Shown: piece by piece, positions 24,655 through 33,113 of the stretch
Numbering within the stretch: the first letter of the stretch is position 1
Layout of the letters: each line of letters opens with the position of its first letter
Origin: JAQWBS01 sp047975765
GTDB taxonomy: Bacteria > Pseudomonadota > Alphaproteobacteria > RF32 > CAG-239
Reading direction: 5' to 3'
NCBI GenBank assembly: GCA_047975765.1
Contig: JBKEEF010000010.1
Location: 1 to 55,732 of the forward strand
DNA: 55,732 nt
The notes under the pieces: generated by a model
What the model saw: the letters and a program-made list of their open reading frames with translations, nothing else
Told to the model about the DNA's origin: nothing
Database searches by the model: none
Position numbers and translations under genes: made by a program

Positions 24655-26304
24655 ATGGAAAAAAGAAAAGTATTGAGTAAGATGAAATCTTGGAAGAAAC
24701 TTCAATCTCATTTTAAAAAAGCTAAAGATCTTGAAATGCGTGAAATGTTCGAAAAAGACAAGAAAAGATTTGAAAATTTTCATGTCGTTTATGAGAATAT
24801 GCTCTTTGACTACTCAAAAAATAGATTAAACAGCAGAACAATGGATTTTTTGTTTTCACTTGCTCGTGAATGCGATTTGAATAACAAAATTGAAGCAATG
24901 TTTAGAGGCGATAAAATCAATATAACAGAAAATCGTCCTGTTTTACACACAGCACTCAGAAACCGTAAAAATAAGCCAATTGTGGTTGACGGTGAGAATA
25001 TTATGCCGCAAATAAATGACGTATTTGCAAAAATGAGAAAATTTTCTGATGCAGTTCGTTTCGGAGAATTTAAAGGATACACAGGCAAGAAATTGATCAA
25101 CGTTGTTAATATAGGCATTGGTGGTTCAGATTTAGGACCAGTGATGGTGACTGAAGCTTTGAAAAAATATTGGGCAAAAGATATTAAGTGTTATTTCATT
25201 TCCAACATTGATGGAACAGCTTGTGCAGAAGTTTTGAATAAAATCAATCCTGAAGAGACTTTGTTTATTGTTGCTTCTAAAACTTTCACAACTATTGAAA
25301 CTTTGACAAATGCAAAAACTTGTCGTCATTGGTTGGTTGAAGCTTTAGGTGAACATGCTGTTGCAAAACACTTTGTTGCTCTTTCAACAAACAAAGAAGA
25401 AGTTGAAAAATTTGGAATTGATAGCCAAAATATGTTTGAATTTTGGGATTTTGTTGGTGGTAGATATTCTGTTTGGTCAGCGATTGGTCTTTCCATTGCA
25501 ATTGCTGTTGGTATGGATAATTTTGAAAAGTTTTTGGATGGTGCGAGTGCAATGGATAAGCATTTCAGAACCACAGATTTTGAACATAATATCCCTGTGA
25601 TTATGGCATTGATTGGTATTTGGTATAATAACTTTTTTGACTATAAAAGATATGCTGTGATTGCTTATGATCAATATCTCAAATTTTTCCCAGCATATTT
25701 GCAACAGTTGGATATGGAAAGTAATGGTAAGTCCGTTGATATGCAAGGAAACTTTGTAGAATATTCAACAGGTCCTGTTGTCTTTGGTGGTGCTGGAACG
25801 GATGTTCAACATTCATTCTTCCAAGAAATTCATCAAGGAACAGGTGTTATCCCTTGTGATTTTATCCTTCCTGCCATTTCTCATAATGAAATTGGTGAGC
25901 ATCATGAAATTTTGATGTCCAATGTTTTGGCACAAAGTGAAGCTTTGATGAAGGGTAAGACCGAAAAAGAAGTTGTTGAAGAAATGAAAAAGGCAGGTAA
26001 ATCCGCTGAGCAAATTAAATTTTTAAAAACATTTAGAACTTTTTCAGGAAATCGTCCTTCCAATACACTTTTGTTCAAGAAGATTGACCCGTTTGCACTC
26101 GGTATGTTGGTTGCCATGTACGAGCACAAAGTGTTTGTTCAAGGTGTGATTTGGAATGTGGATAGTTATGACCAATGGGGTGTTGAACTTGGAAAGCAAA
26201 TGGCTTTGAAGATTTTGCCAGAACTCAAAGGTGAGCTTTATCCAGATTGCCATGATGGTTCAACAATTAACTTGATTAAGACAATTAAGAAATTTAGAAA
26301 ATAG
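24655..26304 (+). CDS. pgi: Glucose-6-phosphate isomerase
   Basis: 549 residues, normal length. Interconverts glucose 6-phosphate and fructose 6-phosphate; here it links the glycogen genes (48-55 kb) and the nag genes to glycolysis. Motifs: NIGIGGSDLGPVM, VASKTFTTIETLTN (phosphate-binding loop), MESNGKSVD, the catalytic-region TDVQHSFFQEIHQGT, a variant of the more common NGQHAFYQLIHQGT, and NVDSYDQWGVELGKQ with the catalytic lysine. The gap to mutL is 11 bp. Confidence 0.97.
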   Translation: MEKRKVLSKMKSWKKLQSHFKKAKDLEMREMFEKDKKRFENFHVVYENMLFDYSKNRLNSRTMDFLFSLARECDLNNKIEAMFRGDKINITENRPVLHTALRNRKNKPIVVDGENIMPQINDVFAKMRKFSDAVRFGEFKGYTGKKLINVVNIGIGGSDLGPVMVTEALKKYWAKDIKCYFISNIDGTACAEVLNKINPEETLFIVASKTFTTIETLTNAKTCRHWLVEALGEHAVAKHFVALSTNKEEVEKFGIDSQNMFEFWDFVGGRYSVWSAIGLSIAIAVGMDNFEKFLDGASAMDKHFRTTDFEHNIPVIMALIGIWYNNFFDYKRYAVIAYDQYLKFFPAYLQQLDMESNGKSVDMQGNFVEYSTGPVVFGGAGTDVQHSFFQEIHQGTGVIPCDFILPAISHNEIGEHHEILMSNVLAQSEALMKGKTEKEVVEEMKKAGKSAEQIKFLKTFRTFSGNRPSNTLLFKKIDPFALGMLVAMYEHKVFVQGVIWNVDSYDQWGVELGKQMALKILPELKGELYPDCHDGSTINLIKTIKKFRK

Positions 26305-26315
26305 GAGAAAGTTAA

Positions 26316-28112
26316 GTGCCTATTAGAGTTCTACCATCAAATTTAGTGAATCAGATTGCAGCCGGAGAGGTAATTGAAAGACCTGCTTCTGTGGTCAAAG
26401 AACTTGTTGAAAATGCAATTGATGCTGGAGCGACTTCTATCGATGTTAACTTAGTTGATGGAGGTAAGAGTTTGATCGTTGTTGCAGATAACGGCAAGGG
26501 TATGGACAAGGAAGAATTAGGACTTGCAATTAAACGTCATGCGACATCAAAACTTCCAAATGATGATTTATTTAATATCGATTTTTTAGGCTTTCGTGGT
26601 GAGGCATTGCCTTCAATTTCTTCTGTTTCAAAGCTTTCAATCACTTCTCGTCAAGAAAGTTCTGAAAGTGCTTGGAAAATTGAAGTTTGTGGTGAAGAGG
26701 AGGGAAAAGTTTCTCCTGCAGCATATAATCAAGGTACAAGAATTGAAGTTCGAGATTTGTTTTATTCAACGCCTGCGAGATTGAAATTTTTGAAATCAGA
26801 AACCTCAGAAACCTCTGCTTGTGTTGATATTTTAAATCGAATTGCATTGGCAAATCCCCAAATTTCTTTTTCACTAACAGCTGACGATAAGCGAAAAATA
26901 TTTCTCAAAACAACAGCAGAAGATTTATTTGATGCTAGAATTAAGCGTATTGAAGGAATTATGGGTAGAGAATTTGCGGAAAATTCAATTATGATTAATG
27001 CAGAAAGAGAAAGTGTTAAAATTTCTGGTTATGTGAGCCTTCCAACTTTGAATAAGGCAAATTCCTTATCACAGTATCTTTTTGTGAATACTAGGCCTGT
27101 TCGTGATAAACTCTTGTTAGGAGCTCTTAAGGGAGCATATCAAGATGTTTTAGCAAGCAATCGTTATCCAATGGCAGTTTTATTTTTTGACGTAAATCCA
27201 AATTATGTTGATGTCAATGTACATCCTGCAAAGGCTGAAGTTCGTTTTTATGATAGTTCGCTTGTACGAGGACTTTTGGTGAGTGCCATTCGTCATGGTC
27301 TAAGTCTTGAAGGAAATAAGACTGCAAATACACTTGATATAGCTCAGTTTGTGCGTGAAGAATTGCCTCAGGTTGGTGTTCTGAGAGAACCTATGAGAAG
27401 TAACTTATTTCAAGGCTTTCAATCTTCTCGTCCGACATATCATCCGCAGAGTTCTTTTGTAGAAATGGACAGCCAACTTTCAGTTAAAGTTGAAGATAGA
27501 AATTTTGAAGAAGAAGCAATTTCTTCTGGCGTCTTAGGTGTTCCTAAAGCTCAATTTCATGACACTTATGTCATTTCTCAGACAGAAGATAGTATTATTA
27601 TCATTGATCAACATGCTTCACATGAACGTATCGTAATGGAAAAGATGAAAGCAAATTTGTTGAAAGGTGATAAAGTTGCAACACAGATTATGCTCATTCC
27701 TGAGATTGTGGACGATTTATCAATGAGCGAAAGAACAAGAATTCTTGAAATTGCTGATGAGCTGCAAAAACTTGGACTTGCAATTGAAGAATTTGGTTCG
27801 TCTGGTGTAATTGTTCGTGAAGTTCCTGCTTTGATTGGGGATTGTGATGCTAAGAGACTTATACACAATCTTGCAGAAGAAATGAGCGAATGGGGAAAAG
27901 AATATTCTTTGACAGATAAACTCCACCATATTTGTGCAACAATGGCGTGTCATGGCTCTGTGCGTGCTGGTAGACGCTTGAATTTTGAGGAAATGTCTCG
28001 ACTTTTAAGAGATATGGAAAAAACAGAATTTTCTGGGCAATGTAATCATGGGCGTCCAACTTATGTTGAACTCAAGTTGAAAGACATTGAAAAACTATTT
28101 AACCGTAGATAG
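26316..28112 (+). CDS. mutL: DNA mismatch repair protein MutL, endonuclease-type
   Basis: 598 residues. The N-terminal GHKL ATPase has IAAGEVIERPASVVKELVEN, DNGKGMDKEEL and GFRGEALPSISSV. The C-terminal domain carries DQHASHERIVME near residue 431, which fits the metal-binding DQHA-x2-E-x4-E motif of nicking MutL proteins, followed by ACHGSVRAG and CNHGRPT, the latter a variant of CPHGRP. It therefore probably nicks DNA itself and works without MutH, as expected outside the gammaproteobacteria. GTG start with GGAG upstream. Confidence 0.97.
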   Translation: MPIRVLPSNLVNQIAAGEVIERPASVVKELVENAIDAGATSIDVNLVDGGKSLIVVADNGKGMDKEELGLAIKRHATSKLPNDDLFNIDFLGFRGEALPSISSVSKLSITSRQESSESAWKIEVCGEEEGKVSPAAYNQGTRIEVRDLFYSTPARLKFLKSETSETSACVDILNRIALANPQISFSLTADDKRKIFLKTTAEDLFDARIKRIEGIMGREFAENSIMINAERESVKISGYVSLPTLNKANSLSQYLFVNTRPVRDKLLLGALKGAYQDVLASNRYPMAVLFFDVNPNYVDVNVHPAKAEVRFYDSSLVRGLLVSAIRHGLSLEGNKTANTLDIAQFVREELPQVGVLREPMRSNLFQGFQSSRPTYHPQSSFVEMDSQLSVKVEDRNFEEEAISSGVLGVPKAQFHDTYVISQTEDSIIIIDQHASHERIVMEKMKANLLKGDKVATQIMLIPEIVDDLSMSERTRILEIADELQKLGLAIEEFGSSGVIVREVPALIGDCDAKRLIHNLAEEMSEWGKEYSLTDKLHHICATMACHGSVRAGRRLNFEEMSRLLRDMEKTEFSGQCNHGRPTYVELKLKDIEKLFNRR

Positions 28113-28193
28113 TAAGAATTTGTTACTTTAATTTTTGCTATTATATTTTATGATACATTAAGTTAAATTAATATATGAAAGAAAGGAAAAAAA

Positions 28194-28796
28194 ATGAAAA
28201 AGATTTTAGCTTTAACTCTCGCTATTTTATTGGGTGCTGCAAATGTTAATGCAGCAGAAAACAAAGTTTCTCTTCCTGCTCCTGAAAAAACAGGTGGAAT
28301 GCCTTTGATGGAAGCTTTGAGTACCCGTCATACTTCAAGAGAATTTTCAGCAAAAGCACTTGATAAACAAACCATTTCAAACCTTTTGTGGGCAACATAT
28401 GGAATCAACCGTGCAGATGGTAAAAGAACAATTCCAACAGCGAATAACTCTCAAAATTTGAAAGTTTTTGCTTTGCTTCCTGAAGGTATTTATGAATATA
28501 ATGCTAAAGATAATAGCTTGGATTTGGTTGAAGCAGTTGATTTCAGAGCAAAAGCTGGTAAACAAACAGACATGTTGGCTTCTTCAGGAATCATTTTGGT
28601 TTATGTTGAAAAAATGGGCGATGCTTTGAACAAATTTAATACTGGTGAAGCTGTTCAAAATGCAAACTTGTATGCAACATCTGCTGGTTTGAATGTGGTG
28701 GTTGTTGGTTCTGCAAACTACAAAGATTTGGCAACAGCTTTGAAGTTGGAAAGAGGCTATCAAGTTCAAGTTATTCAGGCTTTAGGCAATAAATAA
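28194..28796 (+). CDS. Exported nitroreductase-like (SagB-type) flavoprotein
   Basis: 200 residues. The signal peptide MKKILALTLAILLGAANVNA predicts export to the periplasm. The mature part follows the nitroreductase pattern: ALSTRHTSREFSAKALDKQ (the R-x-S-x-R-x-F FMN-phosphate site), ISNLLWATYGINR, TIPTANNSQNLKVFAL and a C-terminal GEAVQNANLYATSAGLNVVVVG. Nitroreductases use FMN and NAD(P)H in the cytoplasm, so a periplasmic copy must get electrons otherwise; the SagB/ThcOx-like branch includes exported members. The substrate is unknown. It has its own good ribosome site (GAAAGG) and leads a run with the next two genes. Confidence 0.8.
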   Translation: MKKILALTLAILLGAANVNAAENKVSLPAPEKTGGMPLMEALSTRHTSREFSAKALDKQTISNLLWATYGINRADGKRTIPTANNSQNLKVFALLPEGIYEYNAKDNSLDLVEAVDFRAKAGKQTDMLASSGIILVYVEKMGDALNKFNTGEAVQNANLYATSAGLNVVVVGSANYKDLATALKLERGYQVQVIQALGNK

Positions 28797-28805
28797 GAGG
28801 AAACA

Positions 28806-29420
28806 ATGGTCGAAAATCATCTCTGGACAAGTTTTGAAGCATGGTATCTGGTGACACAAATTTTTGTGGCACTAGGTACTGTTTTCTTGTCCGTTTTTTC
28901 TGCTATGGTGACCTATAAAGCTTATAGAGATAATAATATCGATAACTGGTTGCACATGGAGTTTTCTTTTTTTGCAGATAATACAAGAAACAATGTTCCG
29001 TCTCTTTGTATGAGTCTCAGAAACAGTGGAAGAATTCCGATAAAAGTTTCTAATGCGGTTGTTTTCTTTTTAGGAAATACAAAAATTTTAGAAAACATCT
29101 CTTTCGGATATAAAGAACTTCAAGAAGTTGATATGATGGATATGCGTCCAATTTTTTTGGAGCCAGTTCGTATTAAAAACACGGCTGGTGAAATCAAAAA
29201 TAATGCGTTTGATATTGTTGATTTTTATAGCGATAAGATTGAAACTTTAGATATTGATAAAATTAAAAGAATCAGAATTGGTGTTGTCAGTAATGTGAAA
29301 TATCATAAATTTGAACTTTCAGAAGAAGAAGTGTTTCATATGATCCGCTATCTGAGAGAGTTTAAAGAACAAGTTGAGACCACAAAAGACAAACTTCTTT
29401 CTGAAAGACTTGAAAAATAA
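28806..29420 (+). CDS. Membrane-anchored hypothetical protein
   Basis: 204 residues, not recognised. One membrane helix at about 14-38 (WYLVTQIFVALGTVFLSVF) and then a soluble region beginning with YKAYRDNNIDNWLHMEFSFF, with beta-like stretches (SLCMSLRNSGRIPIKVSNAV). The N-terminal TM plus beta-sandwich-like layout resembles small bacterial membrane proteins of unknown role. Its stop overlaps the next gene's ATG by one base (TAATG), so it is translationally coupled to the FAD-dependent dehydrogenase. Confidence 0.75.
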   Translation: MVENHLWTSFEAWYLVTQIFVALGTVFLSVFSAMVTYKAYRDNNIDNWLHMEFSFFADNTRNNVPSLCMSLRNSGRIPIKVSNAVVFFLGNTKILENISFGYKELQEVDMMDMRPIFLEPVRIKNTAGEIKNNAFDIVDFYSDKIETLDIDKIKRIRIGVVSNVKYHKFELSEEEVFHMIRYLREFKEQVETTKDKLLSERLEK

Positions 29421-31003
29421 TGATAAGGATTAATCATCTCAATTTTGATTTGGATTTCAATTTTGCAAAACTCAAAGAAGTTGTTGCAGAATATTTGAAA
29501 CTCAAATCAAATGAGGTGATTTCTGTTTCTTTGGCTAAAAAATCTGTTGATGCTCGTACGAAAAGCAATGTTCATTTTGTTTGTTCCGTTGATGTGAAAG
29601 TGGAAAATGAAGATCACTTTTTGAAAGAAGGTATTGTTGAAAAATTTTTTGAAAATATTCTCCCTTTAAAAAAACTGAAATCAGAAAATCGTCCAATTAT
29701 TATTGGTTCTGGACCTGCAGGAATGCTTGCGGGTATTGTTTTAGCAGAGGCAGGACTTAGACCAATTATTGTTGAACGTGGGCAAAAAGTCTTACAAAGA
29801 CAAAAAGATGTCGAAACTTTCTGGAAGACAGGAAAGCTTGATGAAGAGTCTAATGTCCAATTTGGCGAAGGTGGCGCAGGCACTTTTTCTGATGGAAAAC
29901 TGATGAGTGGCATCAAAAAGGATATGTTCACTACAAAAATTTTGAAAGAGCTTGTTGAAGCAGGTGCCCCAAATGAAATTTTATATTTGGCAAAGCCTCA
30001 TGTTGGAACGGACTATTTAGCAATTGTTGTTAAAAATATTCGAAAAAAGATTGAAGCTTTGGGTGGTGAATATAAATTTGGCACAAAGCTTCAAAACTTG
30101 GTTCTTAAAGATGAGAAAATCATTGGAGCTATTTTTCAATCAGGAAATGAAACTTATGAAGTGAAAGCTGATAATTTAGTTCTGGCAATTGGGCATAGTG
30201 CCAGAGATACCTTTGAGATGATTTATGAACAAGGTCTCCAAGTTGAACAAAAACCATTTTCAGTTGGTGCAAGAATAGAGCATAAGCAGGAATTAATAAA
30301 TAAATCTCAATATGGAAATCTTTTCTATAATCACAAAGCTCTTGGTGCAGCAGATTATAAACTGGCAGTTCATTTACCAAATGGACGTTCTTGTTATAGT
30401 TTCTGCATGTGTCCGGGTGGTGTTGTCGTTGCTTCCAGTTCCGAAAAAGAGCGTGTGGTGACGAATGGAATGAGCTACTTTAAGCGAGATAAAGAAAATG
30501 CAAATGCAGCACTTTTGGTTGGGGTCACTCCAAAAGATTATGAAAGTTCTCATCCATTAGCGGGAATGTATTTTCAAAGAAAACTTGAAGAAAGAGCTTT
30601 TGTTGTTGGAGGAAAAAACTATGCTGCTCCTGCACAATTAGTTGGTGATTTTTTGAAAGGAAGAGAAAGTAAGAAATTGGGTGAAGTTAGACCTTCTTAT
30701 GAACCTTCGGTGGCTTTGACAAATCTTTCAGAGGTTTTGCCAGAATATGTTGTTTCAACAATGCAACAATCTCTTTTAGAGATGAACAAAAAAATTAAAG
30801 GTTTTGCTTCTGACGAAGCTCTCTTGACGGGTGTTGAAACGAGAAGTTCATCTCCAATTCGCATTGTGAGAGATGAGAATTTGGAAAGTAATATTAAAGG
30901 GATTTATCCTTGCGGCGAAGGTGCTGGATATGCAGGTGGAATTATGTCTGCTGCAGTTGATGGTGTCAAAGTTGCTTTGAGAATTATTGAGAAAGGAAAG
31001 TAG
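29420..31003 (+). CDS. FAD-dependent dehydrogenase (COG2509-type)
   Basis: 527 residues. An N-terminal region of about 85 residues (DUF-like, INHLNFDLDFNFAKLKEVV) precedes the dinucleotide-binding motif PIIIGSGPAGMLAGIVLAE and VERGQ. SNVQFGEGGAGTFSDGKLMS and the C-terminal YPCGEGAGYAGGIMSAAVDG are hallmarks of a widespread but uncharacterised family of FAD-dependent oxidoreductases. Predicted cytoplasmic. It overlaps the upstream membrane protein by one base and galE starts 1 bp after its stop. Confidence 0.9.
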   Translation: MIRINHLNFDLDFNFAKLKEVVAEYLKLKSNEVISVSLAKKSVDARTKSNVHFVCSVDVKVENEDHFLKEGIVEKFFENILPLKKLKSENRPIIIGSGPAGMLAGIVLAEAGLRPIIVERGQKVLQRQKDVETFWKTGKLDEESNVQFGEGGAGTFSDGKLMSGIKKDMFTTKILKELVEAGAPNEILYLAKPHVGTDYLAIVVKNIRKKIEALGGEYKFGTKLQNLVLKDEKIIGAIFQSGNETYEVKADNLVLAIGHSARDTFEMIYEQGLQVEQKPFSVGARIEHKQELINKSQYGNLFYNHKALGAADYKLAVHLPNGRSCYSFCMCPGGVVVASSSEKERVVTNGMSYFKRDKENANAALLVGVTPKDYESSHPLAGMYFQRKLEERAFVVGGKNYAAPAQLVGDFLKGRESKKLGEVRPSYEPSVALTNLSEVLPEYVVSTMQQSLLEMNKKIKGFASDEALLTGVETRSSSPIRIVRDENLESNIKGIYPCGEGAGYAGGIMSAAVDGVKVALRIIEKGK

Positions 31004-31004
31004 G

Positions 31005-31955
31005 ATGAAAGTTCTGATTATTGGTGGTGCTGGATATATTGGTAGTCATGTTGCTAAAGATTTTTTAGAAAAAGGGCATCAGGTTGTTGTCTATGATGAC
31101 TTATCAACGGGACAGGAGATTAATCTCTTTTCAAAAGCGGAGTTTGTGCAAGGAAATATTTTAGATGTTTCTAAACTCAAAATAGCAATGTCAAAAAATA
31201 TTGATGTTGTTATCCATTTAGCTGCAAAGAAAGCTGTGGGAGAGTCTATGGAGAACCCACATAAATATTCTGAAAATAATATCACAGGTTCTCTAAATAT
31301 ATTAGATGCAATGGTTGAAACTGGTGTGAAGAATATTGTATTTTCTTCCTCTGCGGCGGTTTATGGTATGCCACAATATTTGCCAATTGATGAAAAACAT
31401 CCCATTAGTCCAATCAACTATTATGGGTTTACTAAAATTGCAATTGAACAATTTATGCACTGGTATGAAGTGACTAAAAACTTAAAATTTGTTGCTTTGA
31501 GATATTTTAATGCAGTTGGGTATGATGAAACAGGTATAATAAAGGGCAGAGAAAAAAATCCACAGAATCTTCTTCCACTCATTGTTGAAGTGGCGGAAGG
31601 TACAAGAGAAAAATTAAATGTTTATGGAGATGATTATCCAACACCAGATGGAACTTGTATCAGAGATTATATTCACGTTTCTGATTTGGCTTCAGCACAT
31701 GTTTTGGCAGCAGAAAAGTTGTTGTCTGGTATGGCTTCTCAAAGTCTCAATCTAGGGACAGGTAAGGGAACTTCTGTCAAAGAGATTATTGAAGCAACAG
31801 AAGAACTTTTGGGAAGAAAACTTAATGTTGAATATGCTGGCAGAAGAGCAGGAGATCCTGCAGAATTGACGGCATCTTCTAAAAAGGCTGAAAGTCTATT
31901 GGGTTGGAAGCCAAGATATTTAGATATCAAACAAATCATTAAAACAAATTTGTAG
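31005..31955 (+). CDS. galE: UDP-glucose 4-epimerase
   Basis: 316 residues. Short-chain dehydrogenase-type epimerase with NAD-binding GGAGYIGSHVAKDFL, S116 (FSSSAAVYG) and catalytic Y140-x3-K144 (NYYGFTKIAIEQ). GTCIRDYIHVSDLA is the sugar-nucleotide region typical of GalE. Supplies UDP-galactose for surface polysaccharide or uses galactose. I used the ATG at 31005 with AAAGGAAAGTAGG upstream; the frame opens slightly earlier inside the preceding gene. A HAD phosphatase follows after 12 bp. Confidence 0.95.
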   Translation: MKVLIIGGAGYIGSHVAKDFLEKGHQVVVYDDLSTGQEINLFSKAEFVQGNILDVSKLKIAMSKNIDVVIHLAAKKAVGESMENPHKYSENNITGSLNILDAMVETGVKNIVFSSSAAVYGMPQYLPIDEKHPISPINYYGFTKIAIEQFMHWYEVTKNLKFVALRYFNAVGYDETGIIKGREKNPQNLLPLIVEVAEGTREKLNVYGDDYPTPDGTCIRDYIHVSDLASAHVLAAEKLLSGMASQSLNLGTGKGTSVKEIIEATEELLGRKLNVEYAGRRAGDPAELTASSKKAESLLGWKPRYLDIKQIIKTNL

Positions 31956-31967
31956 GAAAGACAGGAT

Positions 31968-32573
31968 ATGATTAAAAATATTATCTTTGATGTAGGTAGA
32001 GTTTTGATTGATTGGAATCCTTATCTTTTATATCGTGAAGTTTTTCAAAATGACCAAGAAATTGATGCTTTTTTTGAAAAAATTGATTTTTATGCTTGGA
32101 ATTTGTCAATGGATAAAGGATTGAGTTTTGCTCAAGGCGTTGCTGCAAAGCAAGAGATGTTTCCAGAATATTCAAAGGAAATAGAACGCTTTAATTCTGG
32201 TTGGGAAAGAACTGTGTCTGGGCAATTAGATGAGCCTGTTGAGGTTTTGAAAAAATTAAAGAAGGCGAATTATCCAGTTTATGCTTTAACAAATTTTTCT
32301 GCAGAGAAATTTGCATTAACTTTAAGTAGATTTGATTTCTTCAAAAACTTTGATGGGATAGTTGTTTCTGCGGAAGAAAAGACTGTTAAACCCGAAGCAA
32401 AAATTTTTGAAATTCTTTGCAGTAGATATAATCTTAAACCAGAAGAGAGTTTATTCATTGATGATAGTGAGGTGAATATTGAAGGTGCAAAAAAACTCGG
32501 ATTCAAAACAATTTTGTTTAAATATCCAGATTTATTAGAACCTCAAATTAAATCTTTTGGCATAAAAATCTAA
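31968..32573 (+). CDS. HAD-superfamily phosphatase (YihX-like)
   Basis: 201 residues. IIFDVGRVLIDWNP is HAD motif I of the D-x-G-x-V type seen in YihX, a glucose-1-phosphate phosphatase in E. coli. YALTNFS is motif II, KPEAKIFEIL motif III and LFIDDSEVNIEGAKKLGF motif IV. The helical cap is small. Given the galE neighbour, a hexose-phosphate substrate is plausible but not shown. About 60 bp separate it from the autotransporter start. Confidence 0.88.
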   Translation: MIKNIIFDVGRVLIDWNPYLLYREVFQNDQEIDAFFEKIDFYAWNLSMDKGLSFAQGVAAKQEMFPEYSKEIERFNSGWERTVSGQLDEPVEVLKKLKKANYPVYALTNFSAEKFALTLSRFDFFKNFDGIVVSAEEKTVKPEAKIFEILCSRYNLKPEESLFIDDSEVNIEGAKKLGFKTILFKYPDLLEPQIKSFGIKI

Positions 32574-32609
32574 AAAAATACTAACTAAAGTTAATAAAAT
32601 ATTTGAATA

Positions 32610-32629
32610 TTGTAACAAATATGTTACAA
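32610..32629. promoter_or_regulatory. Inverted repeat TTGTAAC-N6-GTTACAA before the autotransporter
   Basis: A perfect 7-bp inverted repeat (32610-32616 and 32623-32629) with a 6-bp centre ends 7 bp before the ATG at 32637. The spacing and symmetry suit a dimeric repressor site covering the transcription start or ribosome site. No Shine-Dalgarno is seen between it and the ATG. No regulator gene is adjacent. Confidence 0.45.
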
Positions 32630-32636
32630 TACTCCT

Positions 32637-33113
32637 ATGGTATTTAAGTATTATTTATACAGGAAGTTAAAAACATTTTTAGTTCTTTTAGTTAGTGTTC
32701 TTTGGGGTATTCCAAAGGCTCATTCTGACGTTATCAAAGACTATACCTCCCTCCTTAATAAAATAGAATCCTATGAAATTGAAAGTGCTTATAGCATTTC
32801 GTTTGAAAAAGTAGATGAAAAAAGTGCTAAATTTTTCACTTATGAGCAAGATGAAAATGATGTTTGGCAAAAGGTTTATTATAGTTATGACTTGATGAGT
32901 TCTTCTGGAAAAGAACTTTATCCAACATATAATCGCCTTTCTACAGGAAATTTTGGAGAGGAAATTTTTGAACATTTTATTTCTAATACAGTTTCTCCAT
33001 TAAATGTAAATGGTGCAGCAAATTGCTCTGGAAAAATCGCTTGTGGTGGAGCAATTTATAATGAATCAGGCACAATTAGCAAAATTATAGCTACCTTTAG
33101 GAGCAATTTATAA
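32637..33113 (+). CDS. Autotransporter, 5' part (frame-broken: signal peptide and first repeat)
   Basis: 158 residues, beginning with a signal peptide (KTFLVLLVSVLWGIPKAHS) and a non-repeat N-terminal region (to about residue 130), then the first GGAIYN repeat (CGGAIYNESGTISKII) before the frame ends at TAA 33111-33113. The rest of the gene continues in another frame from about 33100. The last residues SNL are a shifted reading of the next repeat. The frame upstream of 32637 is closed by a stop with no other start in between, so the ATG is secure. As it stands the product would be a secreted 13-15 kDa fragment without a barrel. See the following entry for the remainder. Confidence 0.75.
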   Translation: MVFKYYLYRKLKTFLVLLVSVLWGIPKAHSDVIKDYTSLLNKIESYEIESAYSISFEKVDEKSAKFFTYEQDENDVWQKVYYSYDLMSSSGKELYPTYNRLSTGNFGEEIFEHFISNTVSPLNVNGAANCSGKIACGGAIYNESGTISKIIATFRSNL

